Source: Flavobacterium sp. DG2-3
GTDB lineage: Bacteria; Bacteroidota; Bacteroidia; Flavobacteriales; Flavobacteriaceae
NCBI RefSeq assembly: GCF_030730925.1
Contig: NZ_JAVAMB010000018.1
Coordinates: forward strand, 32,240-96,239
Reading direction: 5' to 3'
Length of the DNA: 64,000 bases
Position 1 is the first letter of the stretch, and every line of letters starts with the position of its first letter. Made by a program: the position numbers and the translations under genes. Of the stretch, positions 28,501 to 36,776 are shown piece after piece. The notes under the pieces are model-generated. The model was not told where the DNA came from. It did not search any database and saw nothing but the letters and a program-made list of their open reading frames with translations.

Positions 28501-28527
28501 TCTTTTGGTGTAGAATTTAGCTTTTAA
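25501..28527 (+). CDS. SusC/RagA family TonB-linked outer-membrane protein
   Basis: This 1008-residue glycan importer opens the PUL. A signal peptide ends near LLQSAFAQQ. The CarboxypepD_reg-like domain (about 34-115) is followed by the SusC signature LEEIVVVGYGSQQKKDLTGA, then the plug with NTNPLYVIDGLVT and NDIESIQVLKDASAAAIYGS, and a barrel ending in YSFGVEFSF. SusC forms the channel beneath the SusD lid and imports oligosaccharides with TonB energy. The partner gene begins 17 bases later. The start could alternatively be the second Met (codon 5). Substrate specificity cannot be read from sequence. Confidence 0.95.
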   Translation: MQKSMKTKFTHFLTKRYYLLVFFSLLLQSAFAQQITVTGKVTTADGQAVPFANVLIKGSQNGAVTDFDGSYKITASGSQTLVFSSQGYKTVEVAINNRTAVNVTMAEDAMKLEEIVVVGYGSQQKKDLTGAVALVKPDEIQKRQVTTVADGLQGLVTGVKVRGGGRPGQEANVEIRGLKNLQNTNPLYVIDGLVTSANRDFNPNDIESIQVLKDASAAAIYGSRAANGVIIITTKKGKKGPLQVEVSAKSSFTVMPRYDLMGTEEFAKYNNMAYDNAGFTRQNLNMAVDTDWQDAVFQTGMIQDYNASFSGGSENSSFFMSGNYFGNEGTVIGTDFDRISFRVNSSGTKGIFSIGENLAISNSKTDEMSGNPIIDVYRMTPTIPLYDPANPGGYGYGKQGVADTFGTNPLALADFSNVNNENFRIRGNIWSELKFVPWLKYRFNFGYETSFDSYKYMRKKGSWTLNQPQDPSQTDQNKGRSETLLFENTLTFKKEFGKHDITLLVGQTYQKDNYDQIYGTKRNLPMNSGTGEYYEVLNQGDSPVVGGFINEAALTSYLGRLEYNYDNRYLFNAVIRRDGSSKFSDGNKWGNFPSLSAGWRISNESFFKSEFIKDLKIRASYGELGSGNIREYESKSFINNFGQIVLGKDQTLYPSAAQVKLSNSQLRWEKLKQTNIGLDLGVLNNDLRLTADYFIARTEDVLFGFPILLTTGNDGGNPISNAATVENKGFELELAYSKKINDFSFNASVNFTKVNNKLVSLGNGQNENIIGNTMTRSGSPVGMWYVLQTDGLFQNQQEINDYKNAEGKVIMPNAVPGDIRFKDNNGDGQITNEDKTIVGSPWPEFEMGLNAGAEYKGFDFSMNWIAANGATVYNGFRSVVDRFDDNSNYRKGIQPWTPENPNTDFPRVTKGSTLNSRGDSDRFLESGNFIRLKYIGFGYNLPSSVLEKSGITRARLTLSAQNVITITKYKGLDPEFSNTGDNRIFERGVDNGSFPNLKTYSFGVEFSF

Positions 28528-28544
28528 TTAAATAAAACAGCGTA

Positions 28545-30068
28545 ATGAAAAAAATAATCATAATAACAGCCGCTTTTCTAGGTCTTGTTTTTACCGCTTG
28601 TGAAAACGAATTGGATCTGAACAGCCCAAATGATATCACAGTTGACCAATATTGGAAAACGGAAAGTGATGCGCAAGCAGGTGTAAACTCGATTTATGCC
28701 ATGTTTTACAAAGATGGATTGTGGGCACGATGGATGTATTTCCGTTTAGATCTTACTTCTGATGAAGGTTATAGCGTGAGCCCATGGACAGAATTGGCAG
28801 ATTGGACGAGATTCAACTACATCAATTATAATTTTTGGGAAGGAAATGCCGTAACGTGGAGAGATACTTATAAGGCTATTTTTAGATGCAATCAGGTTTT
28901 AGCCAATGTTCCAAATATTACTTTTCAAAATGAAGACGATAAAAAGAAAGTTATAGCACAGGCTAAATTTTTCAGAGCCTTACACTATTACTATGCAGCA
29001 GTGATTTGGGAAGATGTTCCATTGGTTTTAGATCCGTCTACGCCAGCAGATTTGCCTCAGCAGAAAAAAGTAGCTGAAATCTGGGCTCAAGTGGAAAAAG
29101 ATTTGAACGAAGCCTTTGAAGATCTACCAAGAGATTGGACCGCAGACCAGTTGGGAAGACCAGATAAAGGTGCGGCAAAAGCTTTTCTTGCAAAAACATA
29201 TATGCAGCAACGCAAATGGCCAGAAGCTAAAACGGCTTTGGAATACTTGATTACAGGTGCTGGAGCTAAATATTCTTTGGTTTCTAATTACAGAGACAAC
29301 TTTACAGATGTAAACGAAAACAACGGAGAATCTGTTTTTGAAATCCAATTTGGAGACCAAAGAAAAGGAGGGACAGACGAAGCGCAAAATGCAGCAGTTT
29401 CTAGCAATCGTTCTCAGTTTTTTGCGCCAAGAGGAATCGGCTGGTCAGACGGACAAGCGCGTTTGTGGTTGGTAAATGCTTTTAAAGAAGAAAAAAACAA
29501 AGACGGCAATCTGGATATCCGTTTAAGATGGACTTTATATTATCCGCAATTATTGGCCGACTTTGGCGACAAAACCTACGACAGAAACTGGGAATGGAAC
29601 AATGACGAAGCTTGGTTTAGAAAAGGAAGCCGCGATTATTACAGAAACAATGAAGATTACTACAGTCAGGTAAACTACAGACTGGTTCGTTATGCTGATA
29701 TTTTATTGCGCTACGCAGAAGTTTTAAACGAAACTGGAAATACAGCTGCGGCGTACCAATATGTAGATATGGTGAGAGCTCGTGTAAACATGAATACATT
29801 AGCGACGACACATCCTGAAATTGGAAACGATCACGATAAATTCTTAGAGCGTCTAAAAACAGAAAGAGTTCTAGAGTTGGCAGGAGAAAGTGTTCGCTGG
29901 GAAGATTTAAAACGTTGGGGAGATTTAGATACTCAAGCTGCTGTAGATAAAATTGCACTTCGTGATTCAGATTTTAAAAACTTTACAGTTGGTAAAAATC
30001 ACAGAATGCCAATTCCGCAAAGCGATGTAGATAATAATCCAAATCTAGAACAGAATTCTGGATATTAA
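28545..30068 (+). CDS. RagB/SusD family glycan-binding lipoprotein
   Basis: The product is 507 residues with a lipoprotein signal and lipobox at Cys19 (LVFTACENELDLN). The SusD fold is indicated by TPR-like helical stretches (AQAKFFRALHYYYAAVIWED, AKAFLAKTYMQQRKWPEA) and the C-terminal signature ADILLRYAEVLNETG ... ERVLELAGESVRWEDLKRWG. It would sit on the cell surface and capture the polysaccharide for the SusC channel, to which it is transcriptionally coupled by a 17-base gap. Confidence 0.95.
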   Translation: MKKIIIITAAFLGLVFTACENELDLNSPNDITVDQYWKTESDAQAGVNSIYAMFYKDGLWARWMYFRLDLTSDEGYSVSPWTELADWTRFNYINYNFWEGNAVTWRDTYKAIFRCNQVLANVPNITFQNEDDKKKVIAQAKFFRALHYYYAAVIWEDVPLVLDPSTPADLPQQKKVAEIWAQVEKDLNEAFEDLPRDWTADQLGRPDKGAAKAFLAKTYMQQRKWPEAKTALEYLITGAGAKYSLVSNYRDNFTDVNENNGESVFEIQFGDQRKGGTDEAQNAAVSSNRSQFFAPRGIGWSDGQARLWLVNAFKEEKNKDGNLDIRLRWTLYYPQLLADFGDKTYDRNWEWNNDEAWFRKGSRDYYRNNEDYYSQVNYRLVRYADILLRYAEVLNETGNTAAAYQYVDMVRARVNMNTLATTHPEIGNDHDKFLERLKTERVLELAGESVRWEDLKRWGDLDTQAAVDKIALRDSDFKNFTVGKNHRMPIPQSDVDNNPNLEQNSGY

Positions 30069-30090
30069 TAATCTGATAGTGTGAAAATTT

Positions 30091-30260
30091 AAACACATAG
30101 AAACATAGATTTTATTTTACTGTTAAAGGAATTAGAAAAAAGCTCGCTTTTCACACATAGCTAAACTATGTGAATTCAACACAAAGAAATCTATGTGAAT
30201 TAAAACAAAGTGAAACGCCTTTTTACAGACAAAGAAAAACTATGATTCTATGTGTTTAAA
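30091..30260. repeat. ACACATAG-type palindromic repeat
   Basis: The element starts with AACACATAGAAACATAGA and ends with TATGATTCTATGTGTTT. CACACATAGCTAAACTATGTG lies within. It is related to the tandem pair at 7105-7529 and separates SusD from the first glycoside hydrolase gene. Confidence 0.7.
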
Positions 30261-30292
30261 AAAAACACTCAGCAAATTAAAAGCTATTTATT

Positions 30293-30327
30293 AAGGAATC
30301 GGAAAATCACCAAATTCCGATTCCTTT
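30293..30327 (+). terminator. Hairpin after SusD (terminator or processing site)
   Basis: Arms AAGGAATCGGAA and TTCCGATTCCTT flank an 11-base loop. The T tract is only three bases long, so it may attenuate or stabilise SusC/SusD mRNA rather than fully stop transcription into the hydrolase genes. Confidence 0.5.
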
Positions 30328-30367
30328 AATCACCAAAGAACATATGTTCTAAAATAATAAACCTATA

Positions 30368-31543
30368 ATGAGAAAAGTAAAATTGTATCTGACACTTGTG
30401 TTGGCAGGGCTCGCATTGCTTGGCTGCAACAACAAAAAAAGTAATCCCGAAGAAAAGAAAAGCGAAACTACTTCTGTAGAAAAAAGAGAAATCTGGACTA
30501 AAGATCAAGCCAATAAATGGTACGCAGAACAGCCTTGGTTAGTAGGGGCAAATTATTCTCCTAGCACAGCTATAAATCAGTTAGAGATGTGGCAGGAAGA
30601 TACTTTTGATCCAAAAAGAATTGATCAGGAATTGGGCTGGGCAGAAAATTTGGGTATGAATGTAATGCGTGTGTATTTGCACGATTTATTGCATGAGCAA
30701 GATGCGGAAGGTCTTTACAAAAGAATGGATACTTTTTTAGGAATTGCAGATAAACACCACATTAAAACGCTTTTTGTATTGTTTGATTCTTGTTGGGATC
30801 CGTTTCCTGCATTAGGAAAACAGCGTGCTCCAAAACCGCATACACACAATTCAGGCTGGATGCAGAGTCCAGGGCAAAAAGCATTGCAGGATAAAACACA
30901 ATATCCTCGTTTAGAGAAATATGTAAAAGAAACGGTAGCAAAATTCAAAGACGATAACCGTATTTTAGGTTGGGACGTTTGGAACGAACCAGATAATATG
31001 ACGGGGCCATCTTACGAAAAAGTGGAAATTAAAAACAAAGCGGATTTGGTTTTGCCACTTTTAAAAGATGTTTTTGCTTGGGCGAGAGAAAGCAATCCGT
31101 CGCAGCCATTAACTTCTGGCGTTTGGGTTGGCGATTGGAGTGATGAAGCTAAAATGAAACCAATGCACAAAATGCAGATCGAGCAATCGGATATTGTTTC
31201 TTTTCATAATTATGACAAGCCACAGGATTTTGAAAGAGTTATCAAACAATTACAGCGTTACGGAAAACCATTAATCTGTACAGAATACATGGCAAGACCA
31301 AACGGAAGCACTTTTGAAGGATTCTTGCCAATTGCTAGAAAATACAATGTAGGCATGATCAACTGGGGATTTGTTGACGGAAAAACACAAACCAAATATG
31401 CTTGGGACAGCTGGACGAAAATATACACTGCAGAGCCAAAAGTATGGTTTCACGAAGTGCTTCATACAGACGGAACGCCATACATAAAAGCTGAAACGGA
31501 TTTGATTAAGAAAATGACGGCAGAAGCGAATCCGAAGAAGTAG
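30368..31543 (+). CDS. GH5-like (clan A) glycoside hydrolase lipoprotein
   Basis: The product is 391 residues with lipobox Cys20 (LALLGCNNKK), so it is membrane-anchored. The catalytic TIM-barrel shows the clan-A pattern: the acid/base Glu207 in GWDVWNEPDN and the probable nucleophile Glu306 in PLICTEYMARPNGS. Aromatic subsites include WLVGANYSPSTAINQLEMW and NWGFVDGKTQTKYAWDSW. Homologs are often annotated as 'cellulase family' or '1,4-beta-xylanase'. I cannot assign a GH5 subfamily, and the true CAZy family may be a related one. Its position after SusD suggests it acts on the imported or surface-bound glycan. Confidence 0.75.
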   Translation: MRKVKLYLTLVLAGLALLGCNNKKSNPEEKKSETTSVEKREIWTKDQANKWYAEQPWLVGANYSPSTAINQLEMWQEDTFDPKRIDQELGWAENLGMNVMRVYLHDLLHEQDAEGLYKRMDTFLGIADKHHIKTLFVLFDSCWDPFPALGKQRAPKPHTHNSGWMQSPGQKALQDKTQYPRLEKYVKETVAKFKDDNRILGWDVWNEPDNMTGPSYEKVEIKNKADLVLPLLKDVFAWARESNPSQPLTSGVWVGDWSDEAKMKPMHKMQIEQSDIVSFHNYDKPQDFERVIKQLQRYGKPLICTEYMARPNGSTFEGFLPIARKYNVGMINWGFVDGKTQTKYAWDSWTKIYTAEPKVWFHEVLHTDGTPYIKAETDLIKKMTAEANPKK

Positions 31544-31918
31544 TTAGATAATGTGGCAATTTGATAATTAGATAATAAAAAAATGTGCCAATTAGAAAAT
31601 TATTTACCCACTCCCGATGGCTATCGGGATAAAATGATTAAATGGATTTTTTTTCTCAAGCTATAAAAACATAGCCCAAGGTTTCAACCTTGGGTACGCA
31701 ACGTAAACATAACGTGATTTACAATACGTTTTCCAAGGTTGAAACCTTGGGCTATGTTTGAAAAAAAGATAAAAACAATTAGATAATGTATGTGGCAATT
31801 AGAAAATGTGCCAATTAGATAATTAGATAATTTTCGGAATGCACTAATTGACTAATTTTCTAATTGCCACATTATCTAATTATCAAATTGACTAATTGGA
31901 CATTAAAAAAACAAGCTT
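31544..31918. repeat. Nested AT-rich and GCCCAAGG-type palindromic repeats
   Basis: Outer inverted copies of the TGGCAATTAGATAATT family (about 31545-31600 and 31785-31905) enclose a perfect 27-base inverted repeat (31667-31693 and 31733-31759) containing CATAGCCCAAGGTTTCAACC. A small palindrome TCCCGATGGCTATCGGGA (31612-31629) lies between. No gene or promoter was recognised in this 375-base gap. Confidence 0.8.
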
Positions 31919-32953
31919 ATGAAAACATTAAAAAACATATTTTTTCTAGCAACAATAGTGATCGGTTTTTCTGCGAATGCCCAGCAGCCAGATCCGCCGG
32001 GGCAGGTAAAAGGAAACGAAAAAGCTAAAAATGAAGCCTATTTGTTTGCGCATATGACGCACAGCGATTATGGCAGATTGTATTATTCGGTAAGTCTGGA
32101 CGGACTTCATTGGCAAAACCTAAACAGCGGAAAACGCGTTTTTGAAGAATACAAAGGTCATCCTGATATTTGTAAAGGTCCAGACGGAAAATATTACATC
32201 GCAGGAAATACTGGAGACGACGCTAAAGCGATCAATATCTGGGTTTCTGATGATTTGATTACGTGGAAAAAACATGCTGATTATACGCCAGATTTAAAAA
32301 GCACACCAGACTATTCAAACGCTTTACAGCGAATTGGCGCTCCAAAACTATATTATGATGAACCTTCGGGAAAATTCATTATGACTTGGCACACACCGCA
32401 TTTAGAAGGAACTAAGGAAGATGGCGAGCGTTATTGGGCGAGTCAGCGAACATTATATGTTTTGGCTAAAGATTTAAAAACATTCGAAGGAACACCAAAA
32501 CGCTTATTCGATTGGGATATGGGAACCATTGATGTTTTTATTCGTAAAGTCGGCGATTCCTACTACGCCGTGATTAAAGACGAAACCTACCCAACTCTGT
32601 ATTGGACAACTGGAAAAACCATCCGAATTGCCAAATCAAAATCCCTTTTAGGACCTTATTCTTTGCCCCAGCAATCTATTAGTCCGAACTTTAGAGAAGC
32701 ACCAATGCTGATTCCTTCTCCAGATGATAAAATATGGTATATGTATTACGAACAATATCCAGGAGTTTCATACGGCTTATCAATCGCAGATAACCTAAAC
32801 GGACCTTGGTATCAAGCCTCAGGCTACACTTTTTTCTCTGATTGGGACAAATACAGTCTCCCAGAAAAAGTACGCCACGGCTGTATGATTACAATTTCTA
32901 AAAAAGAATACGACAGTTTGGTTAAGAAATTTGGCTTGACTGAGAAAAAATAA
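31919..32953 (+). CDS. GH43-like five-bladed beta-propeller glycoside hydrolase
   Basis: This 344-residue protein has a signal peptide ending at GFSANAQQ. The propeller shows blade motifs such as RLYYSVSLDGLHWQNL and NIWVSDDLITWKKHADYTPD. Three acidic residues fit the GH43-type triad: Asp83 in GHPDICKGPDGKYY, Asp205 in MGTIDVFIRKVG, and Glu260 in FREAPMLIPSPD. The usual N-terminal ADP motif is replaced by HPD, so the protein is divergent from typical arabinofuranosidases and may belong to an unassigned GH43 subfamily or a related clan. It is predicted to be periplasmic and to trim side chains in the PUL pathway. Confidence 0.7.
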   Translation: MKTLKNIFFLATIVIGFSANAQQPDPPGQVKGNEKAKNEAYLFAHMTHSDYGRLYYSVSLDGLHWQNLNSGKRVFEEYKGHPDICKGPDGKYYIAGNTGDDAKAINIWVSDDLITWKKHADYTPDLKSTPDYSNALQRIGAPKLYYDEPSGKFIMTWHTPHLEGTKEDGERYWASQRTLYVLAKDLKTFEGTPKRLFDWDMGTIDVFIRKVGDSYYAVIKDETYPTLYWTTGKTIRIAKSKSLLGPYSLPQQSISPNFREAPMLIPSPDDKIWYMYYEQYPGVSYGLSIADNLNGPWYQASGYTFFSDWDKYSLPEKVRHGCMITISKKEYDSLVKKFGLTEKK

Positions 32954-32960
32954 AAGTTTT

Positions 32961-33091
32961 GAACCATATAAGTCATGTAAGTTCATATTAAAGTTTTTTA
33001 ATTGGCATGATAAATAAAAAACTTATATGCTCTTGACATAGTTTCAAGCAGCAGCTTAAATTAAAATGAACTTATATGACTTATATGGTTC
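32961..33091. repeat. ACCATATAAGTCAT palindromic repeat, copy 1 of 3
   Basis: It begins GAACCATATAAGTCATGTAA and ends with the inverted ATGACTTATATGGTTC. The inner parts include CTTATATGCTCTTGACATAG. Copies 2 and 3 follow in the same gap. Confidence 0.8.
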
Positions 33092-33136
33092 AAAAAAATA
33101 AAAGAATTGGTTAGTTAAGTTAGTTTAGTTCTGCAA

Positions 33137-33171
33137 TTATCGGGCTTATGTGGAGATGAGCCCGGTAATTC
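33137..33171. terminator. Hairpin between repeat copies 1 and 2
   Basis: Arms ATTATCGGGCT and AGCCCGGTAAT flank a 12-base loop. A short T-rich stretch follows. It may be a terminator of the upstream GH43-like transcript. Confidence 0.45.
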
Positions 33172-33204
33172 ATTTTAGATTAAAAAGCATCACAGTAAAT
33201 ATTT

Positions 33205-33378
33205 TGAACCATATAAGTTATATAAGTTCATTTAATTTTATTGAGGAAATGCTTTTAAAGCAACTTAAATGGAAGTTCATATTAAGTTTTTTTGCTTAAA
33301 AATCAAAACTTATATGCTCTTGACACAGTTTCAAACATCAGCTTAAACTAAAATGAACTTATATGACTTACATGGTTT
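33205..33378. repeat. ACCATATAAGTCAT palindromic repeat, copy 2 of 3
   Basis: The left arm GAACCATATAAGTTATATAA and right arm ATATGACTTACATGGTTT are imperfect inverted repeats. This copy has about 40 more bases in the interior than copies 1 and 3. Confidence 0.8.
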
Positions 33379-33392
33379 AAAAAAAAAATATT

Positions 33393-33520
33393 TACCATAT
33401 AAGTCATGTAAGTTCATATTAAAGTTTTTTAGTTGGCGTGACAAATGAAAACTTATATGCTCTTGCCACAGTTTCAAGCTACAGCATAAACTAAAATGAA
33501 CTTATATAACTTATATGGTT
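33393..33520. repeat. ACCATATAAGTCAT palindromic repeat, copy 3 of 3
   Basis: The left arm ACCATATAAGTCATGTAAGT and right arm ATATAACTTATATGGTT are inverted. It ends 16 bases before the GH2 start, so it would lie in the leader of that gene. Confidence 0.8.
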
Positions 33521-33536
33521 AAAAAAAAATAAAAAG

Positions 33537-35345
33537 ATGAAAAGAAAAAATATACTATTTGTAGCCTTGTTTTCTGTTTTTATTGCCAATGCGCAATGGA
33601 AAGCGCAAGGAGATAAAATCAAAACAAAATGGGCTTCGGAGGTTAATCCTGCGAAAGTGTTGCAAGAATATCCGCGTCCGATTATGGAGCGAAGCCAATG
33701 GAAAAACCTGAATGGTTTGTGGAATTACAGTATTCAGGAAGCAGGAAAAGCAGCGCCTTCAAAATATGACGGTCAGATTCTGGTTCCGTTCGCGGCAGAA
33801 TCCAGTTTGTCTGGCGTAATGAAAGAAGTAGGAGCTAAAAATGAACTTTGGTATGAAACCCATTTTTCGATTGAATCAGGTTGGAATGGCAAAAACATTC
33901 TGCTTCATTTTGGTGCTGTAGATTGGAAAACAGAAGTTTTTATCAATGATGTAAAAGTCGGTTCGCATACTGGCGGATATACGCCTTTTTCGTTTGATAT
34001 TACACCATTTATCAAAAAAGGAAGCAATCAGAAATTGGTTGTAAAAGTTTGGGATCCTTCAAACGATGGGCCTCAGCCAAGAGGAAAACAAGTTAAAAAT
34101 CCAGAAGGAATCTGGTATACTCCAGTTACAGGAATTTGGCAGACGGTTTGGATCGAACCTGTAAATGCTAAAAACATTACTTCATTACAAATCACTCCCA
34201 ATATTGATCAAAACACCATTAGCATAAAAGCAGCTGTTTCGGGAGCGGAAAAAGGTGATTTGGTAGAAATCACCGTTTTGGATAACGGAAAAGAAATCGC
34301 CAAACAAAAAGCGGTTATAGGCGAAAGCAATGACATTGTTTTGAATGCGCCAAAATTATGGTCGCCTGAGAATCCGTTTTTGTATCAGACTAAAATTCGC
34401 TTAATCAGCAAAAATAAAATCGTTGATGAGGTAAAGAGTTATTTCGCTATGCGTAAAATTTCATCCAAAAGAGATGAAAACGGGATTATGAGAATGCAGC
34501 TGAACAACAAAGATTATTTTCAATTCGGGCCTTTAGATCAAGGCTGGTGGCCAGACGGACTGTACACCGCGCCAACTGATGAAGCTTTGAAATACGATAT
34601 CGTTAAAACGAAAGAATTAGGTTTTAATATGATTCGCAAACACGTAAAAGTAGAGCCGGAGCGCTGGTACACACACTGCGATCAGTTGGGAATTCTGGTT
34701 TGGCAAGATATGCCAAGCGGAGACGACCAGCCGATTTGGCAAAACAGAAAATATTTTGACGGAACAGAATTACAGCGTTCGCCAAAATCTGAAGAAATTT
34801 ATAGAAAAGAATGGAAAGAGATCATGGATCATCTGTATTCTTATCCAAGTATCGTAGTTTGGGTTCCGTTTAACGAAGCTTGGGGACAATTTAAAACGGT
34901 TGAAATTACAGAATGGACTAAAAACCACGATCCAAGCCGATTAACGAATTCTGCAAGCGGTGGAAACCATTTTCAAACTGGCGATATTTTAGACCTGCAC
35001 AATTACCCAGGACCAGAAATGTATCTGTATGATGCTAGAAGAGTAACCGTATTGGGAGAATATGGCGGAATTGGTCTTCCGTTGGAAGGACATTTGTGGA
35101 GAGCAAATGACAACTGGGGATACATCAAATTTAAAAATCAAGGGGAAGTTACCGCTGAATACATAAAGTACGCTGAAATGCTTCGAAAATACGTTAAAAC
35201 AGGATTCTCGGCTGCGGTCTACACTCAAACAACAGATGTGGAAGGTGAAGTAAACGGTTTTATGACTTACGATAGAAAAGTCGATAAAATGGATTTTAAA
35301 GCCGTGAACAAGATTAATACAGAAGTTATTAATGCTTTGAATTAA
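33537..35345 (+). CDS. Glycoside hydrolase family 2 (beta-galactosidase/glucuronidase-like)
   Basis: The protein has 602 residues with a signal peptide ending at FIANAQW. It shows the GH2 order: a sugar-binding jelly-roll domain (about 50-215, with WYETHFSIESGW and GGYTPFSFDITPFIK), an immunoglobulin-like domain (about 215-310), and the TIM barrel (about 315-600). The catalytic acid/base is Glu447 in VWVPFNEAWGQFK and the nucleophile is Glu508 in VTVLGEYGGIG. GH2 enzymes remove beta-linked galactose, glucuronic acid, mannose or arabinopyranose. The exact activity here is open. It probably trims exposed sugars in the PUL pathway. Confidence 0.9.
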   Translation: MKRKNILFVALFSVFIANAQWKAQGDKIKTKWASEVNPAKVLQEYPRPIMERSQWKNLNGLWNYSIQEAGKAAPSKYDGQILVPFAAESSLSGVMKEVGAKNELWYETHFSIESGWNGKNILLHFGAVDWKTEVFINDVKVGSHTGGYTPFSFDITPFIKKGSNQKLVVKVWDPSNDGPQPRGKQVKNPEGIWYTPVTGIWQTVWIEPVNAKNITSLQITPNIDQNTISIKAAVSGAEKGDLVEITVLDNGKEIAKQKAVIGESNDIVLNAPKLWSPENPFLYQTKIRLISKNKIVDEVKSYFAMRKISSKRDENGIMRMQLNNKDYFQFGPLDQGWWPDGLYTAPTDEALKYDIVKTKELGFNMIRKHVKVEPERWYTHCDQLGILVWQDMPSGDDQPIWQNRKYFDGTELQRSPKSEEIYRKEWKEIMDHLYSYPSIVVWVPFNEAWGQFKTVEITEWTKNHDPSRLTNSASGGNHFQTGDILDLHNYPGPEMYLYDARRVTVLGEYGGIGLPLEGHLWRANDNWGYIKFKNQGEVTAEYIKYAEMLRKYVKTGFSAAVYTQTTDVEGEVNGFMTYDRKVDKMDFKAVNKINTEVINALN

Positions 35346-35358
35346 AAATAATTTTTTG

Positions 35359-35690
35359 TTTCACGCAGATTTAAAAAGATTTAGCAGAAAAAAAATCTGC
35401 ATGATTTGCTAAATCTGCGGGAGAAAAATTAAACACATAGATACATAGATTTTTAAAGCGTAAAAAAGAGTGTAGAAAGAAACTAGTTTCTAACACATAG
35501 TATTGAAGAACATAGCCCAAGTTTCAACCTTGGGTACGCAAGATTAGCGATTATACAATTGACAGCTTTGTCAAAGTTTTAAACTTTGACAAAGCTTACC
35601 GCAAAGGGTGGTCGCAACGCTATGTTAATTTTAAACAAGTGAAACGCCTTTTGCAGACAAAGAAAAGCTATGCCTCTATTTGTTAAAAAA
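35359..35690. repeat. Composite of four palindromic repeat families
   Basis: From left to right the gap contains a CACGCAGATT palindrome (35359-35427), the left arm of an ACACATAG repeat (from 35431), a GCCCAAG repeat arm (about 35510-35542), the TTTGTCAAAG core palindrome AGCTTTGTCAAAGTTTTAAA with its inverted half (35564-35596), and the right remnant of the ACACATAG repeat (to about 35690). The order suggests later repeats inserted into an older one. No gene is seen. Confidence 0.75.
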
Positions 35691-35712
35691 AATCAAGCCA
35701 AAAAATATTAAA

Positions 35713-36735
35713 ATGAAAAAACACCTAATCCTTCTGCTACTCACAACCCTGAGTTTTGCGCAGCAGAAAACCTTCACAAATCCAATTTTGCCATCGGGAG
35801 CAGATCCTTACAGCACATATTACAAAGGCTATTATTACTACACCAATACGCTTGGCAATAAATTGACTTTGTGGAAAACAAAAGACCTTTCAGATATCAA
35901 AAATGCAGAAAGCAAAGTCATTTGGACTCCGCCAAAGAACACTAATTATTCCGCTGAGATTTGGGCGCCGGAATTTCATATCATCAACGGAAAATGGTAT
36001 TGCTATTTTGCTGCAGATAATGGCGATAACAACAATCACCGCATGTATGTTTTAGAAAATAAATCATCAGATCCGTTTAAAGGCAATTTTGAATTTAAAG
36101 GAAAAATAGCGGCTAAAACTGATAAATGGGCCATTGACGGAAATGTATTCGAGCATAAAAAACAATTGTACATGATTTGGGCAGGCTGGGAAGGAGATAC
36201 CAACGGACAGCAGAACATTTACATTGCTAAAATGAAAAATCCGCTTGAAATTGATGGCGATCGCGTGATGATTTCTGCACCGACATACGATTGGGAAACT
36301 CACGGAGCATTGCACGATGAGGTAAATCCGCCGCAGGTAAATGTGAATGAAGGGCCTCAGTTTTTAGAAAGAAACGGCAAAATCTTTATTGTCTTTTCTG
36401 CCAGTGGATGTTGGACAGATTTCTATGCTTTAGGCTTATTATCGTTTAATGGCGATGATAATTTATTAGATCCAAAAGCATGGGTAAAAGCGCCAGAACC
36501 GATCTTTAAACAATCAGAAAAAAACAAAGTATATGCTCCAGGCCATAATTCCTTTTTTAAATCGCCTGACGGAAAAGAAGATTGGATTTTGTATCACGCC
36601 AATTCAAATCCGGGAGAGGGCTGTGGAAATAAAAGATCGCCGAGAATGCAGAAAATCAGCTGGGATGCCAACGGATTTCCAGTTTTGGGCGAACCAGTAA
36701 GCGAAGGAACTCGCTTGGGAATTCCTTCAAAATAA
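35713..36735 (+). CDS. Glycoside hydrolase family 43 (putative alpha-L-arabinofuranosidase)
   Basis: From the ATG at 35713 the protein has 340 residues and a signal peptide (LLLLTTLSFAQQ). An upstream in-frame TTG at 35680 is less likely as it lies within a repeat. The GH43 triad is clear: the base Asp31 in GADPYSTYYKGYYYY, the pKa modulator Asp142 in WAIDGNVFEHKKQ, and the acid Glu213 in NVNEGPQFLERNGK. The C-terminal YAPGHNSFFKSPDGKEDW and CGNKRSPRMQKISW resemble arabinofuranosidase-type GH43 members. It probably releases arabinose or xylose residues in the periplasm. It is followed by the mutarotase gene with a 41-base gap. Confidence 0.87.
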   Translation: MKKHLILLLLTTLSFAQQKTFTNPILPSGADPYSTYYKGYYYYTNTLGNKLTLWKTKDLSDIKNAESKVIWTPPKNTNYSAEIWAPEFHIINGKWYCYFAADNGDNNNHRMYVLENKSSDPFKGNFEFKGKIAAKTDKWAIDGNVFEHKKQLYMIWAGWEGDTNGQQNIYIAKMKNPLEIDGDRVMISAPTYDWETHGALHDEVNPPQVNVNEGPQFLERNGKIFIVFSASGCWTDFYALGLLSFNGDDNLLDPKAWVKAPEPIFKQSEKNKVYAPGHNSFFKSPDGKEDWILYHANSNPGEGCGNKRSPRMQKISWDANGFPVLGEPVSEGTRLGIPSK

Positions 36736-36740
36736 TTAAT

Positions 36741-36771
36741 CAGAGGATTGCTTCGTTCCTCGCAATGACAT
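36741..36771. repeat. One-armed copy of the CGTTCCTCG repeat family
   Basis: GATTGCTTCGTTCCTCGCAA with the following TGAC is related to the arms of the hairpin at 5861-5966. It occupies nearly the whole gap between the GH43 and mutarotase genes. Confidence 0.6.
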
Positions 36772-36776
36772 AAAAA

